From Ulota crispa (lineage: Eukaryota > Streptophyta > Bryopsida > Orthotrichales > Orthotrichaceae): DNA of 64,000 bases. This document shows, piece after piece, positions 12,369-24,937 of this stretch; the stretch's first letter is position 1; every line of letters begins with the position of its first letter. The notes beneath the pieces are model-generated. The model did no database searches. It had not been told where the DNA came from and worked only from the letters and a program-made list of their open reading frames with translations. Where the stretch lies: contig OY987244.1 of NCBI GenBank assembly GCA_963920765.1, forward strand, positions 16,162,358 through 16,226,357, in the 5' to 3' direction. The translations under genes were made by a program, and so were the position numbers.

Positions 12369-12716
12369 GCTTATATGAGAAAGCGAGGTAGAATATTATT
12401 TATCTCCTTCTGTCCCCCCCGAACGATGATTGTCGGCACTTCCGGTAACGAAATAGAAAGCTTCATTTGTTCGGGGATCTGTCGTCGTGCGTGCTTTTCA
12501 TTTGTTCGCATTTTTGCAGCTCTTTTGTTGCTCCTCCGCTCTCTCTCGCCCTTGCAATCGTTGTCGGAGTTCGGCATAACTTATGCTTAATCATACCGTT
12601 GCGGACGTTTCGTGTGGAGTACTTTTTGTGGTGTAGTAACTTAGCGGCAGCAAGGGTTTTGGACGATTTTTTTTTTGCTTTTTGGCTCCGGGATTTGGTC
12701 TGCATCCGTCGCGTAA
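12369..12716 (+). promoter_or_regulatory. Promoter / 5' UTR region of cyclin L
   Basis: About 350 bp lie between the TTAA-flanked element and the cyclin L start codon. It is more G+C rich than the spacer upstream and includes pyrimidine-rich stretches (CTCTCTCTCGCCC near 12540). No TATA box was assigned. Open frames on both strands here are short and lack features. Confidence 0.4.
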
Positions 12717-15700
12717 ATGATCTATACTGCTCTCGACTCCTTTTATTTGACGGAAGAGCAGCTTGCGAACTCGCCGTCCCGGAAAGATGGCATTGATGAG
12801 AGTACGGAGTGCACGCTACGGCGGTTTGGTTGCGACCTAGTGCAGGAGAGCGGCATCCTCTTGAGATTGTACGTGCTCGCGTTTTCTCTCTTTTCGTTGT
12901 CTTTGAATTAGATTAAATTGGATCATCATACTCATGCCTTTTTTTTTCCTTTTTCTTAAGGTGCAGTATTGGGTCTTTAGGGTTTCATCGAGTTTTCAGC
13001 TTATTAGGGTTTCGTTGGTGTCGTTAAGTAAGTCGCGTTGTTGTTGTGGTTTATGCATTTGTTCGTGATTAGCAGCCTGATGTTTGTAATCACATTATTC
13101 ACAGGCCTCAAGCGGTGATGGCGACGGGGCAGGTTCTATTTCATCGATTTTACTGCAAAAAGTCCTTCGCACGGTTCTTTGTGAAGGTGAGCGGAGATTT
13201 TTTATTTATTTATACTTTTGAATTAATTTTGTTATATGATTTGATAGACTGTGCCAGGGCCGTTGTGAAATTGAATTCTTAGGTTCAAGTGTTGCGAAAG
13301 CGTGCTCTTGAATAGTCTTTGTCATGTGAGGTGTATTGTATCCTTATGATTTGTTGATTAAAATGGTTGTATCATTACGGTTGCTTGATTAGGTTAAATT
13401 GGACGATTCTCCACCAAATTCAATGTTTGCAATGATTTAGTGAGCTAATATTGTGGGCGTTTGAGTTGGATGTTTAACTGCGACTGATTATTCTTTTCTG
13501 CGTCCTATCTTACCGGTGTTTTTAATTGCAGAGGGTGGCAGCCAGTTGTGTATGGCTAGCAGCTAAACTCGAAGAAAGCCCTCGCAAAATTCATGAAGTG
13601 TTGCAAGTGTTCAATCGTATGGAGCAGAGACGAGAAAAACTTCCCCTTGAGTTCTTGGAGATTTCATCACAGGTGATTCTCTACTCTTTTTTTCGCCTTA
13701 CCTCTGTTGCCTCATGCTTCATTTTTGTTACTTTCCAGTGAATAGGCGAGAGACTTGACTTTGTTGGTATTAACGGATACCTTTGAAACTGCAGAAGTAC
13801 GAGGAAATGAAAGTCGACTTGATCAGGACAGAGCGACATCTTCTAAAGGAGATGGGATTTATCTGTCACATCGAACATCCTCACAAGTTTATCATAAACT
13901 ATTTGGAGGTACTTGCTGCTCCTTCAGAGCTGATGCAAGTGGCGTGGAGCCTTGCGAATGACAGGTATCTGAAAGTTACAGCATTGATTGTAGCACATTA
14001 TGCTTCCTTCAGATTTTTGTGATTGTTATGCTGTAGCATATATATTTTTTGCATTCAAGGAGTTTGAAATATTTGTAATGTTTCCAGTTCAATTTGTTAG
14101 TTGAGGTTCTTACTTCTGGCTTTGGTTGTAGTTGTTAGGGCTGACAATTATTCATTGTGTGTGTTGCAGTTTACCATCAATGCTTTGAGACGGTGTCAGG
14201 TTGCCTTTCACTTGAGATGTTCATGCAAGAGCTGATGTAACTTGTTTTGTTCGATGCAGCTTACGCACCACACTCTGCGTGCGGTTCAGGAGCGAGGTTG
14301 TTGCATGTGGAGTTGTTTATGCAGCGGCTCGGAAATTTAAGGTGCCGTTGCCTGACAGGTGGTGGGAAGTTTTTGATGCCAAGTGGAGTGATGTTGAAAT
14401 AGTCTGTAAGGTTCTTGCAGAATTGTATAGGCAACCGAAAGGGCATCACGTTGAAGTCGAAAGGGGCAACAAGTCATTTGTGTTGACCAGCAAAGCGTGG
14501 GATTTTCCTACTGAAGGACAGGTATGTTCTTCCTCATCGACCTTTTCTATCCTGGATGCGCCCGTCGTCTTAGCTAGATTGCAATACTGGTTTCTATACT
14601 GACGTATCCTTGTAAAATGGGCCTTTTTATTGCAGGAAGGATTGATCAAGACTATGGGGAATGGAGCCACTTCTGAGCAGGTACCGACTGCAACAAGTTC
14701 AGATGCTGGCATACAGAAGGAACCAGCTTTGAAAACGCCTGTAGATAACTTGAAATCTGCAGCAATTAAGGATAGGAGTCAGGATATTGACGAAGTCCAA
14801 AACTCAAATGCTAATGGTGAGTTGAGGGGTGACCCTGGTGTAGGAAAGGAAAAAACTGTCCATCATAGGGAAGATGAAGCAGGGGATAAGATTAGGGATA
14901 AGGACTCGTACAGACAAAGACCTCATGAGTCTCGTGACAGTGGGCGGGGTCACGATGCTGAACGAGAAAGGGCACGAGGTAGGAATCGTGACAGGGAAAG
15001 GAGAGACAGGGAACGAGAACGCGAAGAGCGAGAGAACACGAAGAACAGGGACTATCGCCGAAAGGAAAGAAGCAGGGATCCAGGTGCGAGGGAAATTCGT
15101 AGACCACTTCCTTGTCATTCTAGAGTATATTGAAGCTGTGCTTCTTCCTTGGATCAAATTATATTTGGAAGACCTATGTTACCTTGATGCGTTTGACGAT
15201 TGTTTAATGCATCTGTCAATACTTTTATTAACCACAGATGTGATTATAGTTTTACTTGTAAACTTTTCTCTGTTGCCGATGTTTGAAAATCTTCATGCGG
15301 GTCTGCTGTCATACATGCCCAATCTCTTCGCTACCTTACCTTTTTGTTTAAGTCATCAGCATTCAGTAATGATTGTCGGACGTTGTCTTGAGTTTCAATA
15401 CTTACAGCAGTTATCGAGAAGTTGACATTGGTTTCACCTTATGTGCCTCACAGTTCTTTCCGCCAATCAGCAGCTGTTGAATGGCCTTTGCAATCCGTGC
15501 AAGAGCTCCATATGCTTGCTTTTGCAGGCATCTTGAAATGCTGATGTGTTGGATGATGCATTCAAGGCTATCTGTCTACATGGATAATGTGAGGCCGTTC
15601 AACAGCTGTTCTGGTAGGGAATATTGAATCGCTGTTTGCTTGGCTAATATTAATCTTGCCTTAAAGGTTAGTGCGTATTTCGGCTTGAAATGTTTTTTTG

Positions 15701-16119
15701 GCAGAATTTTGATTGCCAGTACTAGACGCTAATGTATAATTTTACATGCTCAAGACTTATTTTAATCTGCATTTGTGTGTTTTTTTTTGTTTTGTTTTCA
15801 GGTCATGCAGAGAAGATTCGGCGTAGTGCAATTTCTCGAGGTGAGGAGTCAATGTCCTTAATGCTCATCAGCGGTACTGCAGTGTGATTTCAATTTGATT
15901 CGGAAGAAGGCGTTTTGATTTGCAAATGGTCAGCAGCTACTAGAGGACCGATTTTATTTTTCCGGTGGTATTCATCTATTTATAAAAATTATGTGGTTTT
16001 CTTCGGACCATGGAATCACATTGCATACGTCGTGGTGTTGACTGTTTTTTTCAGAGCGGGAGTTTCAAGTGGTCAGAGAAAATGATCGGCATCAGCACCA
16101 TCGTCGGCAAAATGTTTGA
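12717..16119 (+). CDS. CYCL1: Cyclin L (arginine-rich cyclin), 8 coding exons
   Basis: L-type cyclins are nuclear partners of CDK11/CDKG kinases and act in transcription and pre-mRNA splicing. Exons that join in frame: 12717-12868, 13105-13186, 13532-13672, 13795-13964, 14260-14521, 14636-15083, 15802-15840, 16055-16119. All introns are GT-AG and all phases fit, giving 452 residues (plant CYCL1 is usually 400-450). The start MIYTALDSFYLTEEQL and the words SPSRKDGID, LIQESGILLRL-like LVQESGILLRL, HRFYCKKSFARF, AASCVWLAAKLEESPRK, LIRTERHLLKEMGFICH and VACGVVYAAARKF are typical of both cyclin folds (about residues 30-240). Residues ~350-418 are rich in RD/RE dipeptides (RS-like tail). The last two exons are short and inferred from phase and the RENDRHQHHRRQNV ending. 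Reading on past 15083 instead gives an alternative stop at 15131-15133. Confidence 0.92.
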
Positions 16120-18641
16120 GAAGAACCTCATGGGAACAATTCTCTGGATTATGTATTAGTAGAAGAATTTTGTGTCTTCCATTCAAGTAAGGCATGCATG
16201 CATGCTGTTTTCATAATCGTAGCATAGGTTCCTGTATTGATGGCTAGCGGCTTAAGATTTCCAGCTGTACCTTATGTTTCATCTCCATAAATGTTGCTGT
16301 TTTGGACGGACTGATTTTCAGCAGCTTCAATTGGCAGAAACAGCCTGACACAGAACAAGGAACATGGGGAGAGGAGTTCTTGCTACAAGCAAAATTGGAA
16401 TGGCTCTGTCGACAATTTCACGGTCGGTTCCTGGACTCACGTTCAGTATTAGTGGAGGACTAGTATGGGGTGCTTGGTAGGAGTTTGTGGGGCTCGTAGA
16501 TCTGTAGTCAAATTGGAACTGTTTGGCAATGAATTGTGGTAGGTTTATAGTAATAAGAAAATTTTAAAATCCATACAGCTGCATGACTAGGCTTGGTGAA
16601 GTTTTTATTTTCTGTGTACATGTAATTGTATTTCACATGTGAACATGTCGTTTGCTACTTCTAAGTAGTCTATGACAGTGATGGATAGGCAAATCCAGTT
16701 CACACCGCACACAAGCTTCTTTTTTTTGTCTAGTGAATGGTCTCAATATATATAACTGTTTTTTGGAGGCGTTTTTTTACTAATCCAAGGGTCTCTAGGA
16801 CATTTTGGATCTCTTTTTATTCGCCATTACTTGTTGTGTATGGGGACGGAGCACTTAATTTACTAATCGGATGTGCATGCATTTGCACTTACTGTAGCAG
16901 CCCCTCATCCCAGCAAGAAGCACCCTGTTTACTTACGGGAGACAACGCGGCGTGTGTCTGTTCTTGACTTGCTGGTGGTAAGTGCGAGCTAGAGATCAGT
17001 TCATGCTGCATTTGACAGCTGCAGCAGGTATTTCAACAGACCTCAAGCACAAGCTCTGGAGAAGGATGTCTTTTTACCAAAGTTTTCCAGTCACTAAAGA
17101 TGGTTTGGGAATGTTTATCAACTCTGAGGGGCAATGAATCCGGTTAACCCTACTTTATCAATATCTATGTTTTTTTTTTTTTTATGGTAGTTCATGTGTT
17201 TCTACTCTGCTCTTCCATTGTCACCTGGTGTTGTGATTGCCGAATTTGATTTTATCTCTTTAACTAACGTAGTTGACTATGTTTTTGTTCTTTTTTACAT
17301 GTTCTGACTTCATGGGTAAAATCCTTCAAGAGACTTTCTAGTTGGTGTTGATGACTTTGATTCAGGGATTCTCTAGTGTGGCTAAAGGGGGTTCGTGGTG
17401 GCGATATGCAAAGGAGACACTGGGCCTGCAACACAGAGTTCCTCAATCTACAAGCAAGTCAATTTGTGTCTGATTTAACTTTCATATTATGTCCTGCAGT
17501 TCTGTTGTCAACTATTTCTTAGCGTTGGTCATGTTTACTAAGATCTTCAGACTACTTTCAGGCACCAGATGGTTTCTATTGTTTTGTTCGATGTTCCAAA
17601 ATATTATTTCAGCGTCTGCTCTAGGTTTACTAAGAATATTAGACTTGTAAATTGTTTATTTAAATGGAAATCTTTGTGTACGATAGGAATTGCAGTTATA
17701 ACAAATCATATATCTGTGTTCAGGTACTTGGTACTTATTTCCCTTGTATACTGTCTCGGTATTCTCTTGAGCTCACTTGACTTCTATTTGCTGAATGTTA
17801 GCATTACGTATTCAAGTTTAGGTGGCGAAGTAAATTGGATAGTGACTTTTAGATTCGGTATGTGCACCCAAAACCGCCCCTGCCCAATAACTTCTAGGCT
17901 CAAATGAAGATTGTTATGTGAGTATCTAGGTTATCTGAACAGCAGAGCCTAGGTTCGATCGATGCTCAGTATATGTTCAATTTCTTTAAATTTGTAACCT
18001 TTCCACGCAGTGACCAATTATTGCTTGCTAAATTATGGTGGAATACCCTTTCATTGCTAATATGACCCTGTATAATAATTTTGATCCAGGAACTATGCTT
18101 GGTTGTTTGGAAAGGGCGTCTTTGGATGGAAGGTAGGTAATTTACGATTATCCAAAACTGAGTGTGTTCCCAAAAACTGGCACTAATAAATCTAGGGGAA
18201 ATTGAAATAGGAGTTTGAGTTTAAAAAATCTTCTTGTGATGTGGCATATGATAATATCCTTGATTAAAAGTGCTACAAGATACGTTATAAGTCATTTTGG
18301 CAAGACAAAGTGTTAAATTTGCTATGTACTTTAAAAGCACTCAATTTCCCTACTTACATTTCACTGAAGTTTAAGTGATTTATATAAGTGTGTGAAAAAA
18401 TCAATATCATAAACACATAATTAAATCTAGAATCCAGATTATGGCGCAGCAACGTTGGGGTTCTGCACCTTTGTAGCATAGTCAACATGAGTTACAAATT
18501 AATTGATCCATTATAAATATTGACGCTATGCAATATATTTGTTGCTCTAATCCATTTTATAAACAATAAACAGAGGTAGTTTTATCCCTTGGTCTCTAAC
18601 TAATGCATTTTTCATTGATCAATAGTTTCTTCATTCTTGTA
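16120..18641. other. Cyclin L 3' region and spacer
   Basis: The first few hundred bases after the cyclin L stop should be its 3' UTR; no certain polyadenylation site was identified. The stretch to about 17900 is less AT-rich than typical spacer and holds open frames (for example 17569-17907) without recognisable domains. From 17900 on it is ordinary AT-rich spacer. Confidence 0.35.
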
Positions 18642-19134
18642 TTAACCCTTACAAGACCGAGCTACTATAATACATAATATGTACATTACTATATAATTGG
18701 CATTTGCTACCAACAAAAAGTTTTAATTTGGGATCTTGACTACGTCATGAGGACAACATTGATCTATATTCTAACTTCTTTGTTGATCTCAAATAACACC
18801 ATATTCGTTAAATTGGGAAAAAGAGTCCATTTTGGGACTTTGAGGTGATCACCTCAAACCAAGGTCGCATTGTTTGTTTGGTACACGTGCCCTCACTTGA
18901 AAGGAGGAATTTTTGAGGGAAAAAATCTTAGTGGCTAGACTAAATCTGATACCTTCAAATTTGGTTTAAAGTAACATTTTGGGTTTGAGGTGGAGTACAA
19001 AATGGTACCTCCGTTTTTCCCAATTTAACAAATATGGTGTTAAATGTAATAAACATGTGGATGCATTCCAAATACAAGAAAAATACCCCATATTGTATTG
19101 GTCGCAAAGGGTTGCTTGGTCCTTTAAGGGTTAA
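18642..19134. mobile_element. TTAA-flanked (piggyBac-like) element carrying a nested MITE
   Basis: TTAA at 18642-18645 is followed by CCCTTACAAGACCG; the right end is GGTCCTTTAAGGG followed by TTAA (19131-19134). Without its insert the element is about 242 bp and is the reverse complement of the 240-bp copy at 34184-34423 over nearly its whole length (shared words CTTCTTTGTTGATCTCAAA, GTGGATGCATTCCAAATACA, TTTGGGATCTTGACTA). The insert at 18795-19041 is described separately. Confidence 0.85.
18795..19041. mobile_element. Nested 247-bp MITE with AAAT target duplication
   Basis: It starts AACACCATATTCGTTAAATT and ends with the complement of AACACCATATTTGTTAAATT. AAAT stands on both sides (18791-18794, 19042-19045). 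The sister copy at 34184-34423 has the uninterrupted site with a single AAAT (34272-34275 on the other strand). A second copy of this MITE lies at 39226-39492. Confidence 0.85.
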
Positions 19135-20597
19135 TTGAGTATCACCTAGATGTTGCAAAATTATAACTATTTTCTATTAATATTTTATAAATTCATCATC
19201 AAGAACATTTCAAATTTGAAAGAATGTCCTTTGTAACTCAAAAGGCTACCGATCAAGTTTCATAGATAATTTTTCAATTTATTTAATAATCAATTGTATT
19301 CAAGGTTTTAAACTTACAAAATTGTTATTAGTGTTTGGAATGTGAATAGAAACGGATATTGGAAACAATCCCCAGATATAAGTGGTAGAAATTTAAATAA
19401 TTTGACCTTACAATTGTAATTCACAATTCAAAATCAAAAGTTTATTCTTTAAAAATATCACTACCAAATTATTTCTTTTTAAGTTGTGAATTACAATGCA
19501 TCTTCAAGAAACTTCACATCATAAAGATTACGCAAGGGATTAGGGACTTAATGTAATAATGTAGTAGCAACAAAATATAATTGTTTAAACTTTGGAAAGT
19601 TCTTCCCATTTAACACAAATTGTTATTCTTTGACAAGCCCTCTTTTATATTCTAGCCTTTTTTGTTTTTGAGAAGCTAGTATTACTTATTGGGGTTTCTC
19701 AATAGCCATTGAGGTTGGCGTCAAGATGGTCAATTTTTGTGAATTGCAAAGAAGTTGGATATGAGGTAGGATGAGCTATGATTGTATTCAAGTAAGCTTT
19801 GAGTTTTTGATACACATAGCCATTTACAAATCAAATTAGAAGAAATTTAATAATGCATGTTAGAATATTGTTCAATGATTTTATAAAGGCTCAAAGTTTG
19901 TTGCTAGATGATTACACTTTTACTTTTAATTTAGCGTTTTAATATTGGATGTTTTACAAGTACCTATCTACTATTTTGATTTATTATGGTATGTTTTAGG
20001 GGAAATTTTCAAAAATAGTTGATCCTACTTTTTGTTTTCTTGTTGACTGAAGGTACGAGTGCTTGCAAACTAGGACCACAAGGGTGAGTTTGTTGTGGTA
20101 CTCAAACACCTTCTAAATTTGTGTTTATTTATAAATAAATCAAAGGCTAGTTTTTCAAATTTAGATTTACTTGTACAATCTTATTTCAAATGTTGAACAA
20201 AGTGCAAATTGTTCAAAGTTGGCTATTTGTATTAATATATGCTTTTTACAATGATCCATTCATTTTATGAGGTAATTAAACCTTATCTCTTGCACCTTAT
20301 ATTGACATATTATGGTGCAAGGAAAAGTGTACAATCAAGCCCTTAGGACTAGTAGTTTTTATTTTACCCCTAAATCTAACACAAATTACATGTCAATGTG
20401 TAAATACCTATATATGTAATAACTATTTAAGATTATATTGTATTGAACTTCAAAATATATACAATAAAATCATTTGAGGTTTCATAGTTTAATGACTTGA
20501 TACAAACATGAGTTTTGATGTTGAGGAGGTGTAAATGTCAAAAACAATATGGACTGGTTCTAGAAGAGTTTAGAATGTTGCTTTTAGGTAGATGTCA
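19135..20597. other. AT-rich spacer, nothing recognised
   Basis: No protein-like frame, clear repeat boundary or RNA gene was seen between the TTAA-flanked element and the CACTA element. Confidence 0.4.
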
Positions 20598-20600
20598 CAT

Positions 20601-23600
20601 CACTAGAAGAAAAATGGGATTTATCAATTGCATTTCGCCAACTACAATACAACTAAGCCGTGAAACCACTGCAAAATAATTGCAAAATCACATAGCAACT
20701 CACTAAAGTAGTTGAGCAACAAAGGAGGAACCCTAACAACAACCCAGTTGTAATGTAGTTGTACACACAACTACAAAAAACATCTATACAACTATTGAGG
20801 ATAGGAAAATCCTGTCATCATCAATTTACAATTTAGTCATGGTTGCTTTCTATTCATATGGACTCCAATAACCATTTAAGTACCACCGCAGTTGTTTTGA
20901 GTGGTTTAAGCAATTGTTATACTACTAAAAAACAACTCCATTGCAACTAATGCAGTTGTTTTTTCGACTGCGTTTTTAATCTGCTCCATTAACATTTGAG
21001 GTTGCCCTTCTTTTGCTTTGGGCATCTATTTTGTTCAAATACTTTTGGTTGGGTTTTAGTGTGAATGCATATTGTAGTTGTTGTTGTGTGGCAGTTGCAA
21101 GCTAGTTGTTTCTAGGATTACGTATTACTACAAATCAACAGAAAAACAACTACACTTGCTATATATTTATTTTTAATTTGTTCTTGAATTTCCATCATTA
21201 CACCCGTTCCTTGAGATCCCTTGTTGAGCCTTGGGGATTGTCAGGTTTAGAAATTATTTTCAAAGTTCATTGTGTGAATATGGCCACTTTTTTATAGTTG
21301 AAATGCAATTGCATTACAGTTGTTTTTGGGTTGGGAACGACTGTTGTACTACTATATATCGACTGAAAAACAACTCACTCCTTCTTTTCTTTCCATATGA
21401 TTTGTTTCTTTAAGACCTAACATGCGGTTCCCTTCTTTTACTCTCTCATTTCACTTGATCTGTTGCTACTATCCCTCATAGTCTTGCTATCAATTCATTT
21501 AGCTATTGCAGTTGTGCTGTTGTTGAGAAGTAGTTGATTGTAGTCAGCCTTGAGTCGTTAGTGGGTTTAATGTTTAGGTTGTTTTATAGTCGCATGCTAG
21601 TTACTTCTATTAAATAAACAACTTATTAGCTACTGCATATCCCTGCAGTTGCATTTTCAATGTTCAATTGTTTTTTTAGGATACAACTACCTACAACTGC
21701 AGTCAACTTATTTATGACAACGAGCAAGAGTTAAACTTTATTTGTGCAATGCAAGTTGATAGTTCAAAGTTCAAAAATGATTGCAGTTTGTGATTTGTGC
21801 AAAACAAAAAAAAAATCTTAGAATATCATTCTGCTGCATTGATACACAATGATACCAAAAGAATCTTGTACAATCTACTTTGACCTCCGTCAATACAATA
21901 GGTCTTTGTAATAGTTCTTCCCAATCATTGTTGGAGGCGTCTCATTCATCTAATCCCCTCCAAACCTTAAATTTGAGTTCTTTACCGTGATCACTCGATT
22001 GCTTTTTCACAGTTCTCAATAGGCACTTCCTCCTCCCTTTGCACACACAACAAGGTTAGTGGAAGTGCTATGTGTGAAAGAGCAATGCTCTTTTGATTTT
22101 GCTAGTCCATTGCATTAATTTTGTCCCTTAAGCATACCCTATGCATGTTAAGAATGGGCAGCTCATTGACTTTTTTGTTCTACTTTCACATAGAAATAAA
22201 CCAACAATTATTAAATTTGTATTCAATTTAGACTTAGAGTGTTGTTGGCTTTTATATGTAGAATACAACAGTAGTGTGACTATAAAACAACTCATACATC
22301 ACTACAATATGACATGTCAAATATAACTAACTGCGTAACATTTGACATACAACTACTATACAATTGACAAATTAATGGCAATAGTAAAAATGATTGTTAT
22401 ACAACTCAAGAAGTCAATTGTTCTTGAACTTTGGATATCTGAGATATCTTACTTGTTTATATATTTTTTTCCCTACTACTAAACAAATTTGCGTGAACAG
22501 TAGCAACATAATTCTAAATATGTGTCTCTCTCTTCTTTGGTTCCTCCACTATTTGTACTCTTTTTTTGGTGGAATCTGCATGCTCATTCTTGCTTGTATC
22601 AAATGAAGGATCTAGATTTAGTCTCTACACTTGCAATCAATCTAGCAATTGAAAACTACAAGCACAATAGAGAAGGAGAGAACATACTTACAAATTATTC
22701 AAGAATGCAAGAGTTGTTGAGCTTGCTTCTAAATTCGTGCCATTGCAAGTCGTAAGTGGGGAATTGTAACCAATTTTGTTCTTTTTTAATGTAGTTCATG
22801 TCACAATCCTTGTTGCCATGCACTAACTAAGAAATAAATACTAAAGTGCTAGACAACATCAATTGTATTTGAGTCACGTAGTTGTTTTTTAGTTATTTTT
22901 TAGTGATATTTTAGTCGTTTTTTGTTGCCACCATGCAATACCTAAGCAATAAATGCTATAGCATTGCTACATGACTTTAGTTGTATCTTAGTGGGGTAGT
23001 CGTTTTTTAGTTGTTCTTAAGTGGTGATTCAATTGTTTTTTAGTTAGATTGTAGTTGTATTACAGTTGTATTAGTCAACGTCCAAACCTTGACTTTATTC
23101 AAGGCGGCGTAGTCCATATCTCATTTTGCACTTGGTCCACAAGAGCTATGGTATTTGGAAATTCTTAGAGAGAGGTTGAATTGCATCATTGAAGTTAGGT
23201 TGTTTGGTAGTGAGCTTTGGTGTTCATTTGTGGTGTGTATGAGTGCTTAGAAGGGATTGATTTGCATCATTGAACTTAGGTTACTTGGCATTGAACTTTG
23301 GTTTCAACTTGTGGTGTGTAAGAAGGTTTAGAGAAGGCTAATTTGCATCAGTGAAGTTAGTTTGTTTAACATTGAGCTTTGGTACTGATTTAATGGTGAT
23401 TAGAGGAGTTTAGAAGGGCCAATTTGCTTCATTGAAGGTAAGTTGCTTGTCATTGAGCTTTGATATTGATATTAGGGTTTTTAGAGGAGTGTAGAAGAGC
23501 TGATTTTTATAATAGAAGTTAGGTTGTTTTGCATTGAGCTTTGTTGTTGCTATTATGGTGTTTAGAGGAGTTCAAAAGAGCCAATTTAGCCTCATTGAAG

Positions 23601-24934
23601 GTAAGTTGCTCGCCATTGAGCTTTGATGTTGATATTAAGGTGTTTAGAGGTGTTTAGAAAGACTCATTTCTGTAGTTGAAGTTAGGTTGTTTAACATTGA
23701 GATTTAGTGTTCCTTTTATGGTGTTTCGAGGAGTTTAGAAGGACTTATATGTATCATTGAAGTTAGGTTGCTTGTCATTGATTTTTTATGTTTAGATATG
23801 ATTTCTGTAGCGGTTTAGGAGTGAAGACCAACACTTATTAGAAGGTGAAGCACGCAAAGATTGGCCGCATACCGTGTATTGCCCTAAATTGTACTATAAT
23901 GTAATCATGTAGTAATAGAGAAGCCGAATGTGCAACTACATTGCAATTGGCCCTTGTATTAGGTATTTTGCCCTATTCATGTATAACTGAATGTCTGAAT
24001 CCCTATTGCATTGTACTATTCAATCACTAATGTGCGATTGATGTACAACTTCTTTGCCACTACTATACAATTAGATTACAACTTTGTGACAAGTGCATTA
24101 TAACTCAATGATGACTAGAATGAGTCGTGTTTATGACTAGCTTGTAACTCTATTGCAATTAGAATACAACTAAGTTACAACAAGAATGCAACTAAAATAC
24201 AACTTTGTCCCTACTAAGTGAGAATTGCGGTGCAACTGATCAGTGATAACAGAGTCACTGAAGCCACTGAGATACAATTGTCTTGCAATTGCATAGATGG
24301 CAACTTGGCATGTAAATTGTGAGGTCAACTTAGTTACAACTAAATTACAACTATCACTGTCAATCTATTGTACATTGCACTTGTACTATAGTACCAAAAA
24401 AGAGTGAAGAGTCACTTATGTCCTGAACTTGACTATAAATCGATTGTATGACAATTGAAAAACGACTAATGTACAACCGAATTTATAGGTGAACCATTTT
24501 TCTACTAAAATAATATAAGCAACTACAAAGTGACTACTTATCACTAAATTACAACTGCTTTATGACTGCAAGGGATACGTGTCATTGTGGATTATCAATT
24601 TCACATTTCATGAAATTGCCTAAATTTGACTAGAACCTCTATAAATATGACAAGTGGCACGTGGTCATTTGTGTGTCAGATGTGCATTAGTGGAGACATT
24701 GGGATTGGAGAGAAAGATGTCTTCTAACAAAAAAGAAAGAAGGGCAGAGGGGGCAAGTTATTACCAAAATTTAGGAGGGGCAATGGATGAATAACTTGCA
24801 ATTGTTTTTGAGTAGATGGCAAATGTGACAGGTTCACTATCACTAGCATGCAATTGTGGTCGACTAAAATACAACTGCAGCCCATCTAGTTGTATGTGAG
24901 TAGTTTCATGCCATAAACCACTTTTTTACTAGTG
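20601..24934. mobile_element. 4.3-kb non-autonomous CACTA (En/Spm-like) element
   Basis: The left end is CACTAGAAGAAAAATGGG; the complement of the right end is CACTAGTAAAAAAGTGG. CAT stands on both sides (20598-20600 and 24935-24937), the 3-bp duplication expected for CACTA elements. The terminal 1-1.5 kb on each side are packed with variants of CAACTACAACT/AGTTGTAGTTG in both orientations, as the subterminal transposase-binding repeats of CACTA elements are. No transposase frame is present. A set of ~82-bp tandem repeats occupies 23188-23815. Confidence 0.85.
23188..23815 (+). repeat. About 7.5 tandem copies of an ~82-bp unit
   Basis: Each unit starts like ATTGAAGTTAGGTTGTTTG, continues with CATTGAGCTTTGGT and GTGTTTAGAGGAGTTTAGAA and ends near TTTGCATC. 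Units are 79-83 bp and differ at many positions. They lie inside the CACTA element. No long open frame is maintained, so a coding repeat is unlikely. Confidence 0.8.
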
Positions 24935-24937
24935 CAT

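Noticed and set aside
12467-12796. 109-residue frame overlapping the cyclin L start
   Set aside because: Frame-shifted overlap with cyclin L exon 1 and its leader; no motif.
14804-15157. 117-residue minus-strand frame and related frames 14874-15425
   Set aside because: Out-of-frame readings of the arginine-rich cyclin L exon, whose low-complexity codons keep other frames open.
23188-23815. Considered as a repeat-protein gene
   Set aside because: Units vary between 79 and 83 bp, so no reading frame can be maintained.
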